A program made the position numbers and the translations under genes. 5,803 nucleotides of DNA from Aquimarina sp. (GTDB lineage: Bacteria > Bacteroidota > Bacteroidia > Flavobacteriales > Flavobacteriaceae): NCBI GenBank assembly GCA_011524575.1, contig WTKB01000197.1:1-5803 (forward strand), given 5' to 3'. Of this stretch, positions 1 through 5,803 are shown in pieces (positions within the stretch are counted from its first letter, which is position 1; each line of letters starts with the position of its first letter). The notes under the pieces were generated by a model. The model was not told the origin of the DNA. It worked only from the letters and a program-made list of their open reading frames with translations, and did not search any database.

Positions 1-597
1 CTATAAAGGTAATTGTTTTTCGAAGGCAATAATTTCTTCTTTCATGTTTTTAAGATAATCAATATCATCAAAACCATTAGTCATATTGTCTTTTTTGTAG
101 GCATTAATCTCAAAGCTTTCACTTTTACCTGTTGCAAGTAAAGTTACTTTTTGCTCTGGAAGATTTACCTCAATTTCTGTATTTGGGTCAGCTTCTATCG
201 CCGAGAAAATTTCTGCAGCAAATTCTGGACTTACCTGTACGGGTAATACACCAATATTTAAACAGTTATTCTTGAAAATATCTGCAAAAAAACTAGAAAT
301 CACACATCTAAACCCATAATCATACACTGCCCAAGCAGCATGCTCTCTAGAAGATCCCGAACCAAAGTTCTTACCCCCTACAAGAATTTTTCCACTGTAA
401 GTAGGGTTATTAAGTACAAAATCTACTTTTGGTGAATCATCACCATTATACCTCCAGTCTCTAAAGAGATTATCTCCAAAGCCTTTTCTTTCTGTAGCTT
501 TTAAGAAACGAGCTGGTATGATTTGGTCGGTATCGACATTTTCTATAGGTAAAGGTACAGCAGTACTTTTAAGTACGGTAAATTTATCGTATGCCAT
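1..597 (-). CDS. leuD: 3-isopropylmalate dehydratase small subunit LeuD
   Basis: This is the small (swivel-domain) subunit of cytoplasmic isopropylmalate isomerase (EC 4.2.1.33). With LeuC it converts 2-isopropylmalate to 3-isopropylmalate in leucine biosynthesis. The 198-residue protein is complete: the ATG is at 595-597 and a TAG stop falls on the first three bases of the window. Family hallmarks are visible: NVDTDQIIPARFL at residues 20-32, the substrate-loop motif GGKNFGSGSSREHA at 74-87, the following AVYDYGFRCVISSFFADIF stretch at 90-108, and NNCLNIGVLPV at 110-120. Length is typical of bacterial LeuD. It follows leuC on the same strand after a 90-bp gap that has no recognisable -7 box, so co-transcription from the leuC promoter is inferred. 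There is no Shine-Dalgarno sequence upstream, only AT-rich sequence, as is usual in Bacteroidota. The family assignment is very secure. Confidence 0.97.
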   Translation of the reverse strand: MAYDKFTVLKSTAVPLPIENVDTDQIIPARFLKATERKGFGDNLFRDWRYNGDDSPKVDFVLNNPTYSGKILVGGKNFGSGSSREHAAWAVYDYGFRCVISSFFADIFKNNCLNIGVLPVQVSPEFAAEIFSAIEADPNTEIEVNLPEQKVTLLATGKSESFEINAYKKDNMTNGFDDIDYLKNMKEEIIAFEKQLPL

Positions 598-612
598 AAT
601 GATATACTATTT

Positions 613-639
613 GGAAATTCTTGTAAAACAAGAATTTTC
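613..639 (-). promoter_or_regulatory. stem-loop in the leuC-leuD gap
   Basis: A perfect 10-bp inverted repeat (AAATTCTTGT at 615-624, ACAAGAATTT at 628-637) surrounds a 3-base loop and lies about 17 bases upstream of the leuD start codon. On the plus strand it extends by a G·U and a G-C pair to 613-639. On the leuCD mRNA strand the 614/638 pair becomes an A·C mismatch. No U-tract follows, so it does not look like an intrinsic terminator. A role in mRNA processing, stability or leuD translation is conceivable but unproven. Confidence 0.35.
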
Positions 640-674
640 TAATGTTGGTATTAAGTTAAAACTATAATTATAAA

Positions 675-695
675 AAGCTTAAAAAAACTAAGCTT
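675..695 (-). terminator. weak terminator-like hairpin at the leuC stop
   Basis: Complementary arms AAGCTTA (675-681) and TAAGCTT (689-695) enclose a 7-base A-rich loop and overlap the leuC stop codon at 688-690. Read on the leuC mRNA strand, the stem is followed by a short T run and then AT-rich sequence. The stem is only 7 bp and AT-rich, so complete termination is unlikely. It could partly reduce read-through into leuD, or it may be chance in AT-rich DNA. Confidence 0.22.
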
Positions 696-2088
696 CTAAA
701 AGGTCTCTTGGGTCAGTTACTTTCCCTGTAACTGCTGCTGCTGCTGCCATAAGCGGAGAAGCCAAAAGCGTTCTTGAACCTGGTCCTTGACGGCCTTCAA
801 AGTTACGGTTAGAGGTACTTACCGCTAGTTTCCCAGCCGGAATTTTATCATCGTTCATTGCCAAACACGCAGAACATCCTGGCTCACGTAACTTAAAACC
901 TGCTTCGGTAAAAATATCTAAAAGTCCTTCTTCCTTAATAGCTGCTTCTACCTTATGAGAACCTGGTACCAACCAAGCTGTTACATGGTCTGCTTTTTTA
1001 CGTCCTTTTACAATAGATGCAAAAGCTCTAAAATCCTCGATACGTCCGTTGGTACAACTTCCAATAAATACGTAGTCAATAGTTTTTCCAATCATGGAAT
1101 CTCCTTGTGAAAAATCCATATACCCTAAAGATTTTTCATAGGTTTCCTTTCCACTTTGAGCCCCCTCTACAGTAGGAATACTATTAGAAATACCCATACC
1201 CATTCCTGGATTGGTTCCGTAAGTAATCATTGGCTCAATATCCGAAGCTTCAAAAGTAAGCTCTTTATCAAACTGTGCTCCTTCGTCTGTTTTTAAGGTT
1301 TTCCAGTAAGCCATTGCTTTGTCCCAGTCTGCTCCTTTTGGAGTAAACTCACGCCCCTTAATATATTCAAAAGTTTTCTCATCAGGAGCAATCATTCCTC
1401 CACGAGCTCCCATCTCGATACTTAAGTTACAAACCGTCATACGACCCTCCATACTCATCTGCTCGAATACATCACCTGCATACTCTACAAAATATCCTGT
1501 AGCTCCAGAAGTGGTAAGCTTCGAGATAATATATAATGCCACATCCTTTGGCGTTACCCCAAAACTAAGTGCACCATTTACATTGATACGCATTTTCTTT
1601 GGCTTTGGCTGCATAATACATTGCGTAGCAAGTACCATCTCTACCTCAGAAGTTCCTATACCAAAAGCAATTGCTCCAAAAGCTCCATGAGTAGAAGTGT
1701 GTGAATCTCCACAAACAATCGTAGCTCCAGGTTGTGTAATTCCGTACTCTGGCCCTACGACGTGTACAATTCCGTTTTTCTCATGACCAAGCCCCCAGTG
1801 ACTAATTCCGTGCTCTTTTGCATTTTGCTCTAGAGCTTTTAACTGCTGAGAAGACAACGGATCAGCAACAGGTAAGTGTTGGTTGATCGTTGGGGTATTA
1901 TGATCTGCAGTAGCAAAAGTTTTGTGAGGATATAATACATCTATACCACGGTTCTTAAGACCTAAAAATGCTACAGGGCTTGTTACCTCGTGTACCATGT
2001 GACGATCTATAAAAAATACATCTGGTCCGTTTTCTATGTGTTTAACCACATGCGAGTCCCAAACCTTGTCAAATAATGTCTTGCTCAT
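688..2088 (-). CDS. leuC: 3-isopropylmalate dehydratase large subunit LeuC
   Basis: This is the catalytic, [4Fe-4S]-bearing large subunit of isopropylmalate isomerase (EC 4.2.1.33), an aconitase-superfamily enzyme that pairs with the LeuD product encoded downstream. The protein has 466 residues, the same length class as Escherichia coli LeuC. Visible hallmarks are the N-terminal [14 protein letters not shown] (28-41), [19 protein letters not shown] (127-145), and the cluster ligands Cys345 in GSCTNGR, Cys405 and Cys408 in GCSAC. The C-terminal [10 protein letters not shown] (426-435) is the usual substrate-binding region. All three cluster cysteines are present, so the enzyme should be functional. 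The start is ATG at 2086-2088, matching the usual [19 protein letters not shown] beginning, with no Shine-Dalgarno. It is the first gene of a leuCD unit divergent from queG. I see no leader peptide with leucine codons or other attenuator in its upstream region. Confidence 0.98.
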   Translation of the reverse strand: MSKTLFDKVWDSHVVKHIENGPDVFFIDRHMVHEVTSPVAFLGLKNRGIDVLYPHKTFATADHNTPTINQHLPVADPLSSQQLKALEQNAKEHGISHWGLGHEKNGIVHVVGPEYGITQPGATIVCGDSHTSTHGAFGAIAFGIGTSEVEMVLATQCIMQPKPKKMRINVNGALSFGVTPKDVALYIISKLTTSGATGYFVEYAGDVFEQMSMEGRMTVCNLSIEMGARGGMIAPDEKTFEYIKGREFTPKGADWDKAMAYWKTLKTDEGAQFDKELTFEASDIEPMITYGTNPGMGMGISNSIPTVEGAQSGKETYEKSLGYMDFSQGDSMIGKTIDYVFIGSCTNGRIEDFRAFASIVKGRKKADHVTAWLVPGSHKVEAAIKEEGLLDIFTEAGFKLREPGCSACLAMNDDKIPAGKLAVSTSNRNFEGRQGPGSRTLLASPLMAAAAAVTGKVTDPRDLLEA

Positions 2089-2147
2089 TGTGTTATCGAA
2101 TTATCTTTAAAAAAATAGTTATTCTGCTTAAATTAAATAGAATCCTA

Positions 2148-2155
2148 CAAATTTA
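2148..2155 (-). promoter_or_regulatory. candidate leuC -7 box
   Basis: On the minus strand this reads TAAATTTG, an exact match to the Bacteroidota primary-sigma -7 consensus TAnnTTTG. It would place transcription start a few bases downstream and give leuC a leader of roughly 50 bases. I see no clear TTG-type -33 element at the usual spacing, so the call rests on one short motif in AT-rich DNA. Confidence 0.4.
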
Positions 2156-2246
2156 ATAAAAATATTACTATCCGTACTCATTCGTGATTGATAGCTTATT
2201 AAAAGACACACATATAATACCAATTAATCTTTGAAATCACTCACTT

Positions 2247-2402
2247 AGAGTTTGTTTAAACTAAATACAAACTGTAATTCAAAAGTTTAAGGTTTTGGGT
2301 TACTTTTAAATGATGAGCATATCAAGATATGCAAGTCTTTTTAAAGTGATCCTAGTTCTTAAAATTTTGGATTACAGGAAGTAGTGAGTTTAAACAAACT
2401 CT
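2247..2402 (+). repeat. 156-bp full-length palindromic repeat element, copy 1
   Basis: The whole element is one gap-free imperfect inverted repeat centred at 2324.5. The outer 16 bases are perfect (AGAGTTTGTTTAAACT at 2247-2262 against its exact complement at 2387-2402). The innermost 7 bp (GCATATC / GATATGC) close on a 2-base AA loop. By hand count, 59 of 77 mirrored positions are Watson-Crick pairs, 6 are G·U on the plus strand and 12 are mismatches. A TTA trinucleotide flanks the GAG...CTC body on both sides (2245-2247 and 2402-2404). A second copy begins downstream of maeB. It encodes no protein and has no U-tract. A MITE-like non-autonomous mobile element or a dispersed structured-RNA repeat fits best. 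The orientation given here is arbitrary: I chose the strand that folds better as RNA. Confidence 0.88.
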
Positions 2403-2428
2403 TATGTAAGAACTTAAGTAAACTGTCT

Positions 2429-2436
2429 TATTTTTG
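2429..2436 (+). promoter_or_regulatory. candidate queG -7 box
   Basis: TATTTTTG matches TAnnTTTG exactly and lies 24 bases before the queG ATG, implying a short AT-rich leader. The same octamer stands before maeB. The right end of the palindromic element lies only 26 bases upstream, so the element abuts or overlaps the expected -33 region. No convincing -33 motif is visible. Confidence 0.5.
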
Positions 2437-2460
2437 ATGTACCAACTTTTATAATTATAA

Positions 2461-3384
2461 ATGCATCAAAAACAACAGTACTCCCAACTCATTAAACAAG
2501 AAGCCGAACGTCTTGGTTTTTTATCTTGTGGCATTAGTAAGGCAGGTTTTTTAGAAGAGGAAGCTCCTCGATTAGAGAAATGGCTTAAAAACAATGCTCA
2601 TGGCGAGATGAAATACATGGAAAATCATTTTGACAAACGTCTAGACCCTACTAAACTGGTTGATGATGCCAAAAGCGTAGTAAGTTTGCTGTATAATTAT
2701 TACCCTGAAAAAACCCAAAAAGACCCCGAAGCCCCTAAAATTTCTAAATACGCCTATGGGAAAGATTACCACCATGTAATTAAATCGAAATTAAAAGAAT
2801 TGCATCATTTTATTCTTGCAAATATCGGCGAAGTTGGCGGACGTGCTTTTGTAGATTCTGCCCCAGTACTTGATAAAGCATGGGCGGCAAAATCTGGTTT
2901 GGGGTGGATAGGAAAAAACGCCAACCTTATTCAAAAACAAACAGGCTCATTTTTTTTTATTGCCGAACTGATCATCGATCTGGAACTACAAGAAGACCAC
3001 GCCACCACCGACCATTGTGGCAAGTGTACAGCCTGTTTGGATGCCTGCCCTACAAACGCCATAGTAGCACCACGGGTCGTAGATGGGAGTAAATGTATCT
3101 CGTATTTTACCATTGAACTCAAAGATCAAATCCCGAGTAATATGTCGGGTAAATTTGACAATTGGATGTTTGGTTGTGATGTGTGTCAAGATGTGTGTCC
3201 GTGGAATCGGTTTTCAAAAGCACATAACGAACCCTTATTTGACCCACACCCCGAACTTTTAGAAATGACTAAAAAAGACTGGGAAGAAATCACTCAAGAT
3301 GTTTTTTCAAAAGTGTTTAAAGGCTCTGCGGTGAAACGTACAAAATTTACTGGATTACAGAGAAATATAAAATTCCTGAAATAA
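2461..3384 (+). CDS. queG: epoxyqueuosine reductase QueG
   Basis: This is a cobalamin-dependent iron-sulfur enzyme that reduces epoxyqueuosine to queuosine at wobble position 34 of tRNA-Asp, -Asn, -His and -Tyr, the last step of queuosine synthesis in the cytoplasm. The 307-residue protein has the N-terminal cobalamin-binding region with [23 protein letters not shown] (131-153); Asp132 is the expected proton donor. A ferredoxin-like domain follows with two cluster motifs: Cys186, 189, 192, 196 ([12 protein letters not shown]) and Cys212, 239, 242, 246 ([13 protein letters not shown]). All eight cysteines are present. It is shorter than the roughly 380-residue E. coli enzyme because the C-terminal extension is missing and the frame ends soon after the second cluster. 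The start is fixed by an in-frame TAA immediately before ATG 2461; the next Met is residue 50. A run of nine T lies at 2950-2958. The frame is intact. Confidence 0.96.
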   Translation: MHQKQQYSQLIKQEAERLGFLSCGISKAGFLEEEAPRLEKWLKNNAHGEMKYMENHFDKRLDPTKLVDDAKSVVSLLYNYYPEKTQKDPEAPKISKYAYGKDYHHVIKSKLKELHHFILANIGEVGGRAFVDSAPVLDKAWAAKSGLGWIGKNANLIQKQTGSFFFIAELIIDLELQEDHATTDHCGKCTACLDACPTNAIVAPRVVDGSKCISYFTIELKDQIPSNMSGKFDNWMFGCDVCQDVCPWNRFSKAHNEPLFDPHPELLEMTKKDWEEITQDVFSKVFKGSAVKRTKFTGLQRNIKFLK

Positions 3385-3419
3385 ATTACGAAATTCATTA
3401 AGATAACTAAACAAAATTC

Positions 3420-3427
3420 TATTTTTG
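3420..3427 (+). promoter_or_regulatory. candidate maeB -7 box
   Basis: TATTTTTG matches TAnnTTTG and is identical to the box before queG. It lies 32 bases upstream of the maeB ATG, inside the 75-bp queG-maeB gap. This suggests maeB has its own promoter and does not depend only on read-through from queG. No clear -33 element is visible. Confidence 0.5.
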
Positions 3428-3459
3428 TCAGTTAAATAGTAATTTTTTTAAGAACTATC

Positions 3460-5733
3460 ATGGACGCTGAAAAAAAGAAAAAAGACGCTTTAGATTATCA
3501 CGAATTTCCAACCCCAGGAAAAATCAAGATGGTACCTACTACAAAATATGCTACACAAAGAGACTTAGCTTTGGCATATTCACCAGGTGTTGCAGAGCCC
3601 TGTTTGGCTATCGAAAAAAATCCATCAGATGTTTACCGCTATACCACTAAAGGAAATTTAGTAGCTGTAATTTCTAATGGAACAGCAGTTTTAGGTCTTG
3701 GAGATATTGGAGCATTAGCTTCAAAACCTGTAATGGAAGGTAAAGGTTTATTATTTAAAATTTTTGCTGATATTGATGTTTTTGATATTGAAGTAGATAC
3801 CAAAGATGTTGATAAATTCATAGAAACCGTAAAACAAATTGCTCCTACTTTTGGAGGAATTAACCTAGAAGATATTAAAGCACCTGAGGCTTTCGAGATT
3901 GAAAGACGCTTAAAGGAAGAGCTCAATATCCCTGTAATGCACGATGACCAACACGGTACTGCTATTATATCTGCGGCAGCACTTTTAAATGCTACAGAAC
4001 TTGTAGGTAAAAAAATAGAAGAGCTTAAAATAGTAGTAAGTGGTGCTGGTGCTGCTGCTATTTCTTGTTCAAGGTTGTACAAATCTTTTGGAGTACAAGC
4101 ACAGAACATTGTAATGACCGATAGTAAAGGAGTCATACGCTCAGACCGTACCAACCTTACCGAGCAAAAAGCAGAGTTTGCAACAGATAGAGATTTACAC
4201 ACCCTAGAGGATGCTATGAAAGACTCCGATGTGTTTATTGGACTTTCTATGGCAGATTTAGTAACTCCTGAAATGTTGTTGTCTATGGCTAAAGACCCTA
4301 TTGTTTTTGCCATGGCAAACCCAAATCCAGAAATTAAATATGATGTAGCTGTAAAAACACGAGAAGATGTGATTATGGCAACAGGACGTAGTGACAACCC
4401 TAACCAAGTAAATAATGTACTTGGATTCCCGTTTATATTTAGAGGGGCTTTAGATGTAAAAGCTACTGGTATTAATGAGGAAATGAAAAAAGCTGCGGTA
4501 ATTGCACTTGCCGAACTTGCCAAAAAACCAGTTCCTGAAGCAGTGAATATTGCTTACGGAAAAACAAAACTGATCTTTGGAAAAGACTATATTATTCCTA
4601 AGCCTTTTGATCCAAGATTGATCTCTGAAGTACCATTAGCTGTGGCAAAAGCAGCCATAGAAAGTGGTGTGGCTCAACAAGAAATAGAAGATTGGGCTGC
4701 TTACGAACAAGAATTAAGTGAACGTATTGGAGACAATAACAAATTTGTTGCAAAGCTTACTACTCGTGCCAAACAAGACCCTAAACGTGTGGTTTATCCG
4801 GAGGCAGACCAATTACAGGTTTTAAAAGCGGCTCAAATTGCTTATGAAGAAGGTATTGCTACTCCAATTCTTTTAGGAAACAAAGTACAGATCAAAAACT
4901 TAATGGAGCAAATTAGTTTCAATACTGAAAACATTGAAATTATTGATCCAAAATCTGAGGAAGAAAAAGAACGTCGCGAGCATTATGCGTCCATTTATTG
5001 GAAGAACAACGAGCGTAAAGGAATTACCTTTTACGAGGCTAAAAGCCTAATGCGTGAACGTAACTACTTTGGGGCTATGATGGTCAATCTTGCTGATGCA
5101 GATGCCCTACTTTCTGGATATTCTAGGAATTACAGTTCGGTAGTAAAACCTATGCTGAGTCTTATAGGACTTGCAGATGGTGTACAACGAGCAGCGGCAA
5201 CAAACCTTATGATTACTGATAATGGACCATTATTTATTAGTGATACTTCTTTAAATGTAGATCCTGATGACCAGCAGTTATCTACAATTACCCAAATGAC
5301 TGCTAATGCTGCAGAAATGTTTGGAATAAATCCTGTGGTAGCATTAATTACCTATGCAAACTTTAGAAGTTCTAAAAATGATGACCCTAAAAAGGTACAA
5401 AAAGCTGTAAGCTACTTACATAAAAACCATCCAAACTTAATAGTTGATGGGCCATTACAAGCGGACTTTGCGTTAAATAAAAAAATGCTCAAGGAAAGTT
5501 ATCCGTTCTCTAAGTTAGTAGATAAAAAACCAAATGTTTTAGTTTTCCCTAACTTAAGTGCTGCAAATAGTACTTACAAATTACTAAAAGAACTTTATAA
5601 GGCTTCTTCTGTAGGACCTATTCTTTTAGGAATGAAAAAGTCGGTACACGTACTTCAATTAGGAGCTAGTGTAGAGGAAATGGTAAACATGACTGCTATT
5701 GCTGTTGTAGATGCACAACGTATAAATAGTTAG
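3460..5733 (+). CDS. maeB: malic enzyme with C-terminal phosphotransacetylase-like domain (MaeB type)
   Basis: This enzyme oxidatively decarboxylates malate to pyruvate with reduction of NAD(P), linking the TCA cycle to pyruvate and NADPH supply. At 757 residues it matches the long bacterial MaeB type (about 759 in E. coli). The malic N-terminal domain has Tyr40-SPGVAEPC, catalytic Lys95 in MEGKGLLFK, and metal ligands Glu137-Asp138 (NLEDIKAP) and Asp163 (HDDQHGTA). The NAD(P)-binding domain has the GAGAAA loop (195-200), MTDSKG (219-224), MANPNPEI (285-292) and TGRSDNPNQVNNVLGFPFI (308-326). From about residue 430 to the end lies a phosphotransacetylase fold. There the Ser-Arg pair of the active-Pta motif DLSRG appears replaced by Gln733-Leu734 (VLQLGAS), so this domain is probably an acetyl-CoA-sensing module without enzyme activity, as described for E. 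coli MaeB. NADP preference is assumed from the family. The start is ATG 3460, without Shine-Dalgarno. An inverted copy of the palindromic repeat begins 12 bases after the stop. Confidence 0.96.
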   Translation: MDAEKKKKDALDYHEFPTPGKIKMVPTTKYATQRDLALAYSPGVAEPCLAIEKNPSDVYRYTTKGNLVAVISNGTAVLGLGDIGALASKPVMEGKGLLFKIFADIDVFDIEVDTKDVDKFIETVKQIAPTFGGINLEDIKAPEAFEIERRLKEELNIPVMHDDQHGTAIISAAALLNATELVGKKIEELKIVVSGAGAAAISCSRLYKSFGVQAQNIVMTDSKGVIRSDRTNLTEQKAEFATDRDLHTLEDAMKDSDVFIGLSMADLVTPEMLLSMAKDPIVFAMANPNPEIKYDVAVKTREDVIMATGRSDNPNQVNNVLGFPFIFRGALDVKATGINEEMKKAAVIALAELAKKPVPEAVNIAYGKTKLIFGKDYIIPKPFDPRLISEVPLAVAKAAIESGVAQQEIEDWAAYEQELSERIGDNNKFVAKLTTRAKQDPKRVVYPEADQLQVLKAAQIAYEEGIATPILLGNKVQIKNLMEQISFNTENIEIIDPKSEEEKERREHYASIYWKNNERKGITFYEAKSLMRERNYFGAMMVNLADADALLSGYSRNYSSVVKPMLSLIGLADGVQRAAATNLMITDNGPLFISDTSLNVDPDDQQLSTITQMTANAAEMFGINPVVALITYANFRSSKNDDPKKVQKAVSYLHKNHPNLIVDGPLQADFALNKKMLKESYPFSKLVDKKPNVLVFPNLSAANSTYKLLKELYKASSVGPILLGMKKSVHVLQLGASVEEMVNMTAIAVVDAQRINS

Positions 5734-5744
5734 AAATCTTGTTT

Positions 5745-5803
5745 AGAGCTTTTTTAAACTCACTACTTCCTGTAATCCAAAATTTTAAGAACTTGGATCA
5801 CTT
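5745..5803 (-). repeat. palindromic repeat element, copy 2 (cut by window end)
   Basis: The 59 bases up to the window edge match the reverse complement of 2344-2402 at 56 positions, without gaps; differences fall at 5749, 5752 and 5794. The match is much closer to the right arm of copy 1 than to its left arm, so this copy lies in the opposite orientation. A TTA (5743-5745) precedes its GAG end, as in copy 1. If it is the same length it should end near 5900. It sits directly behind maeB, where the hairpin would be transcribed as the strand with the poorer fold. Confidence 0.85.

Larger units (their letters stand above)
2089..2460. other. 372-bp divergent intergenic region, leuC / queG
   Basis: This gap separates leuC (leftward) from queG (rightward). 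From left to right it holds the leuC leader, a candidate leuC -7 box (2148-2155), about 90 bases of AT-rich DNA with no feature I recognise (2156-2246), the 156-bp palindromic element (2247-2402) and a candidate queG -7 box (2429-2436). I find no credible small coding frame, tRNA or riboswitch in it. The two outward-facing promoters leave the element outside both predicted transcripts. Confidence 0.8.

Noticed and set aside
1319..1690. 123-codon plus-strand frame inside leuC
   Set aside because: It is antisense to conserved LeuC sequence, shows no family features, and has no promoter or ribosome-binding context.
2089..2147. Leucine-type leader peptide or T-box attenuator before leuC
   Set aside because: The predicted leader is only about 50 bases, with no start codon followed by leucine or isoleucine codons and no T-box-like structure that I can see.
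2156..2246. Possible extension of the mobile element to the left of 2247
   Set aside because: The palindrome stops cleanly at 2247/2402 and the bases outside copy 2 do not match either flank of copy 1, so the data here support only 156 bp.
2247..2402. Palindromic element as a bidirectional intrinsic terminator
   Set aside because: Copy 1 sits between divergent promoters and not between convergent gene ends, and neither end is followed by a T-tract. A terminator or stabiliser role remains possible only for copy 2 behind maeB.
2401..2420. Short palindromes CTTATGTAAG and ACTTAAGT just upstream of the queG -7 box, considered as an operator
   Set aside because: They are 8-10 bases in very AT-rich DNA, have no second copy at the other promoters, and resemble no operator I can name.
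2880..3189. Three short overlapping frames within queG on both strands
   Set aside because: All overlap the conserved Fe-S domain coding region, and their translations show no recognisable domain.
3639..4523. Long open frame (294 codons) on the minus strand inside maeB
   Set aside because: It is fully antisense to the well-supported malic enzyme domain. Its serine- and isoleucine-rich translation has no recognisable motif and looks like a mirror of maeB codon usage.

Overview
The window carries four complete protein genes. Low GC content, start codons without Shine-Dalgarno sequences, and TAnnTTTG-type -7 promoter boxes point to the Bacteroidota. The protein sequences look like those of marine Flavobacteriia; this is an inference from protein style and promoter type, and no species is claimed.

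Left part (1-2088, minus strand): leuC then leuD in transcription order, the large and small subunits of 3-isopropylmalate dehydratase (leucine biosynthesis). A 90-bp gap between them holds two small stem-loops. Other leucine genes may follow beyond the left edge.

Centre (2089-2460): a 372-bp divergent intergenic region. It holds a candidate leuC -7 box, a 156-bp element that is one imperfect palindrome from end to end (2247-2402), and a candidate queG -7 box just beyond the element.

Right part (2461-5733, plus strand): queG, the epoxyqueuosine reductase that completes queuosine in tRNA, then maeB, a malic enzyme fused to a phosphotransacetylase-like domain. maeB has its own TATTTTTG box. 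Twelve bases after the maeB stop a second copy of the palindromic element begins in the opposite orientation and runs off the window end (5745-5803, 56 of 59 bases identical to the right arm of the first copy).

The genes are ordinary housekeeping metabolism and tRNA modification. The unusual content is the repeat family. It has a long gap-free symmetric hairpin, 16-bp perfect ends, TTA flanks, and mismatches biased so that only one strand folds well as RNA. Inverted copies flank the queG-maeB pair. It looks like a small non-autonomous mobile or structured-RNA element; no transposase is present in the window.
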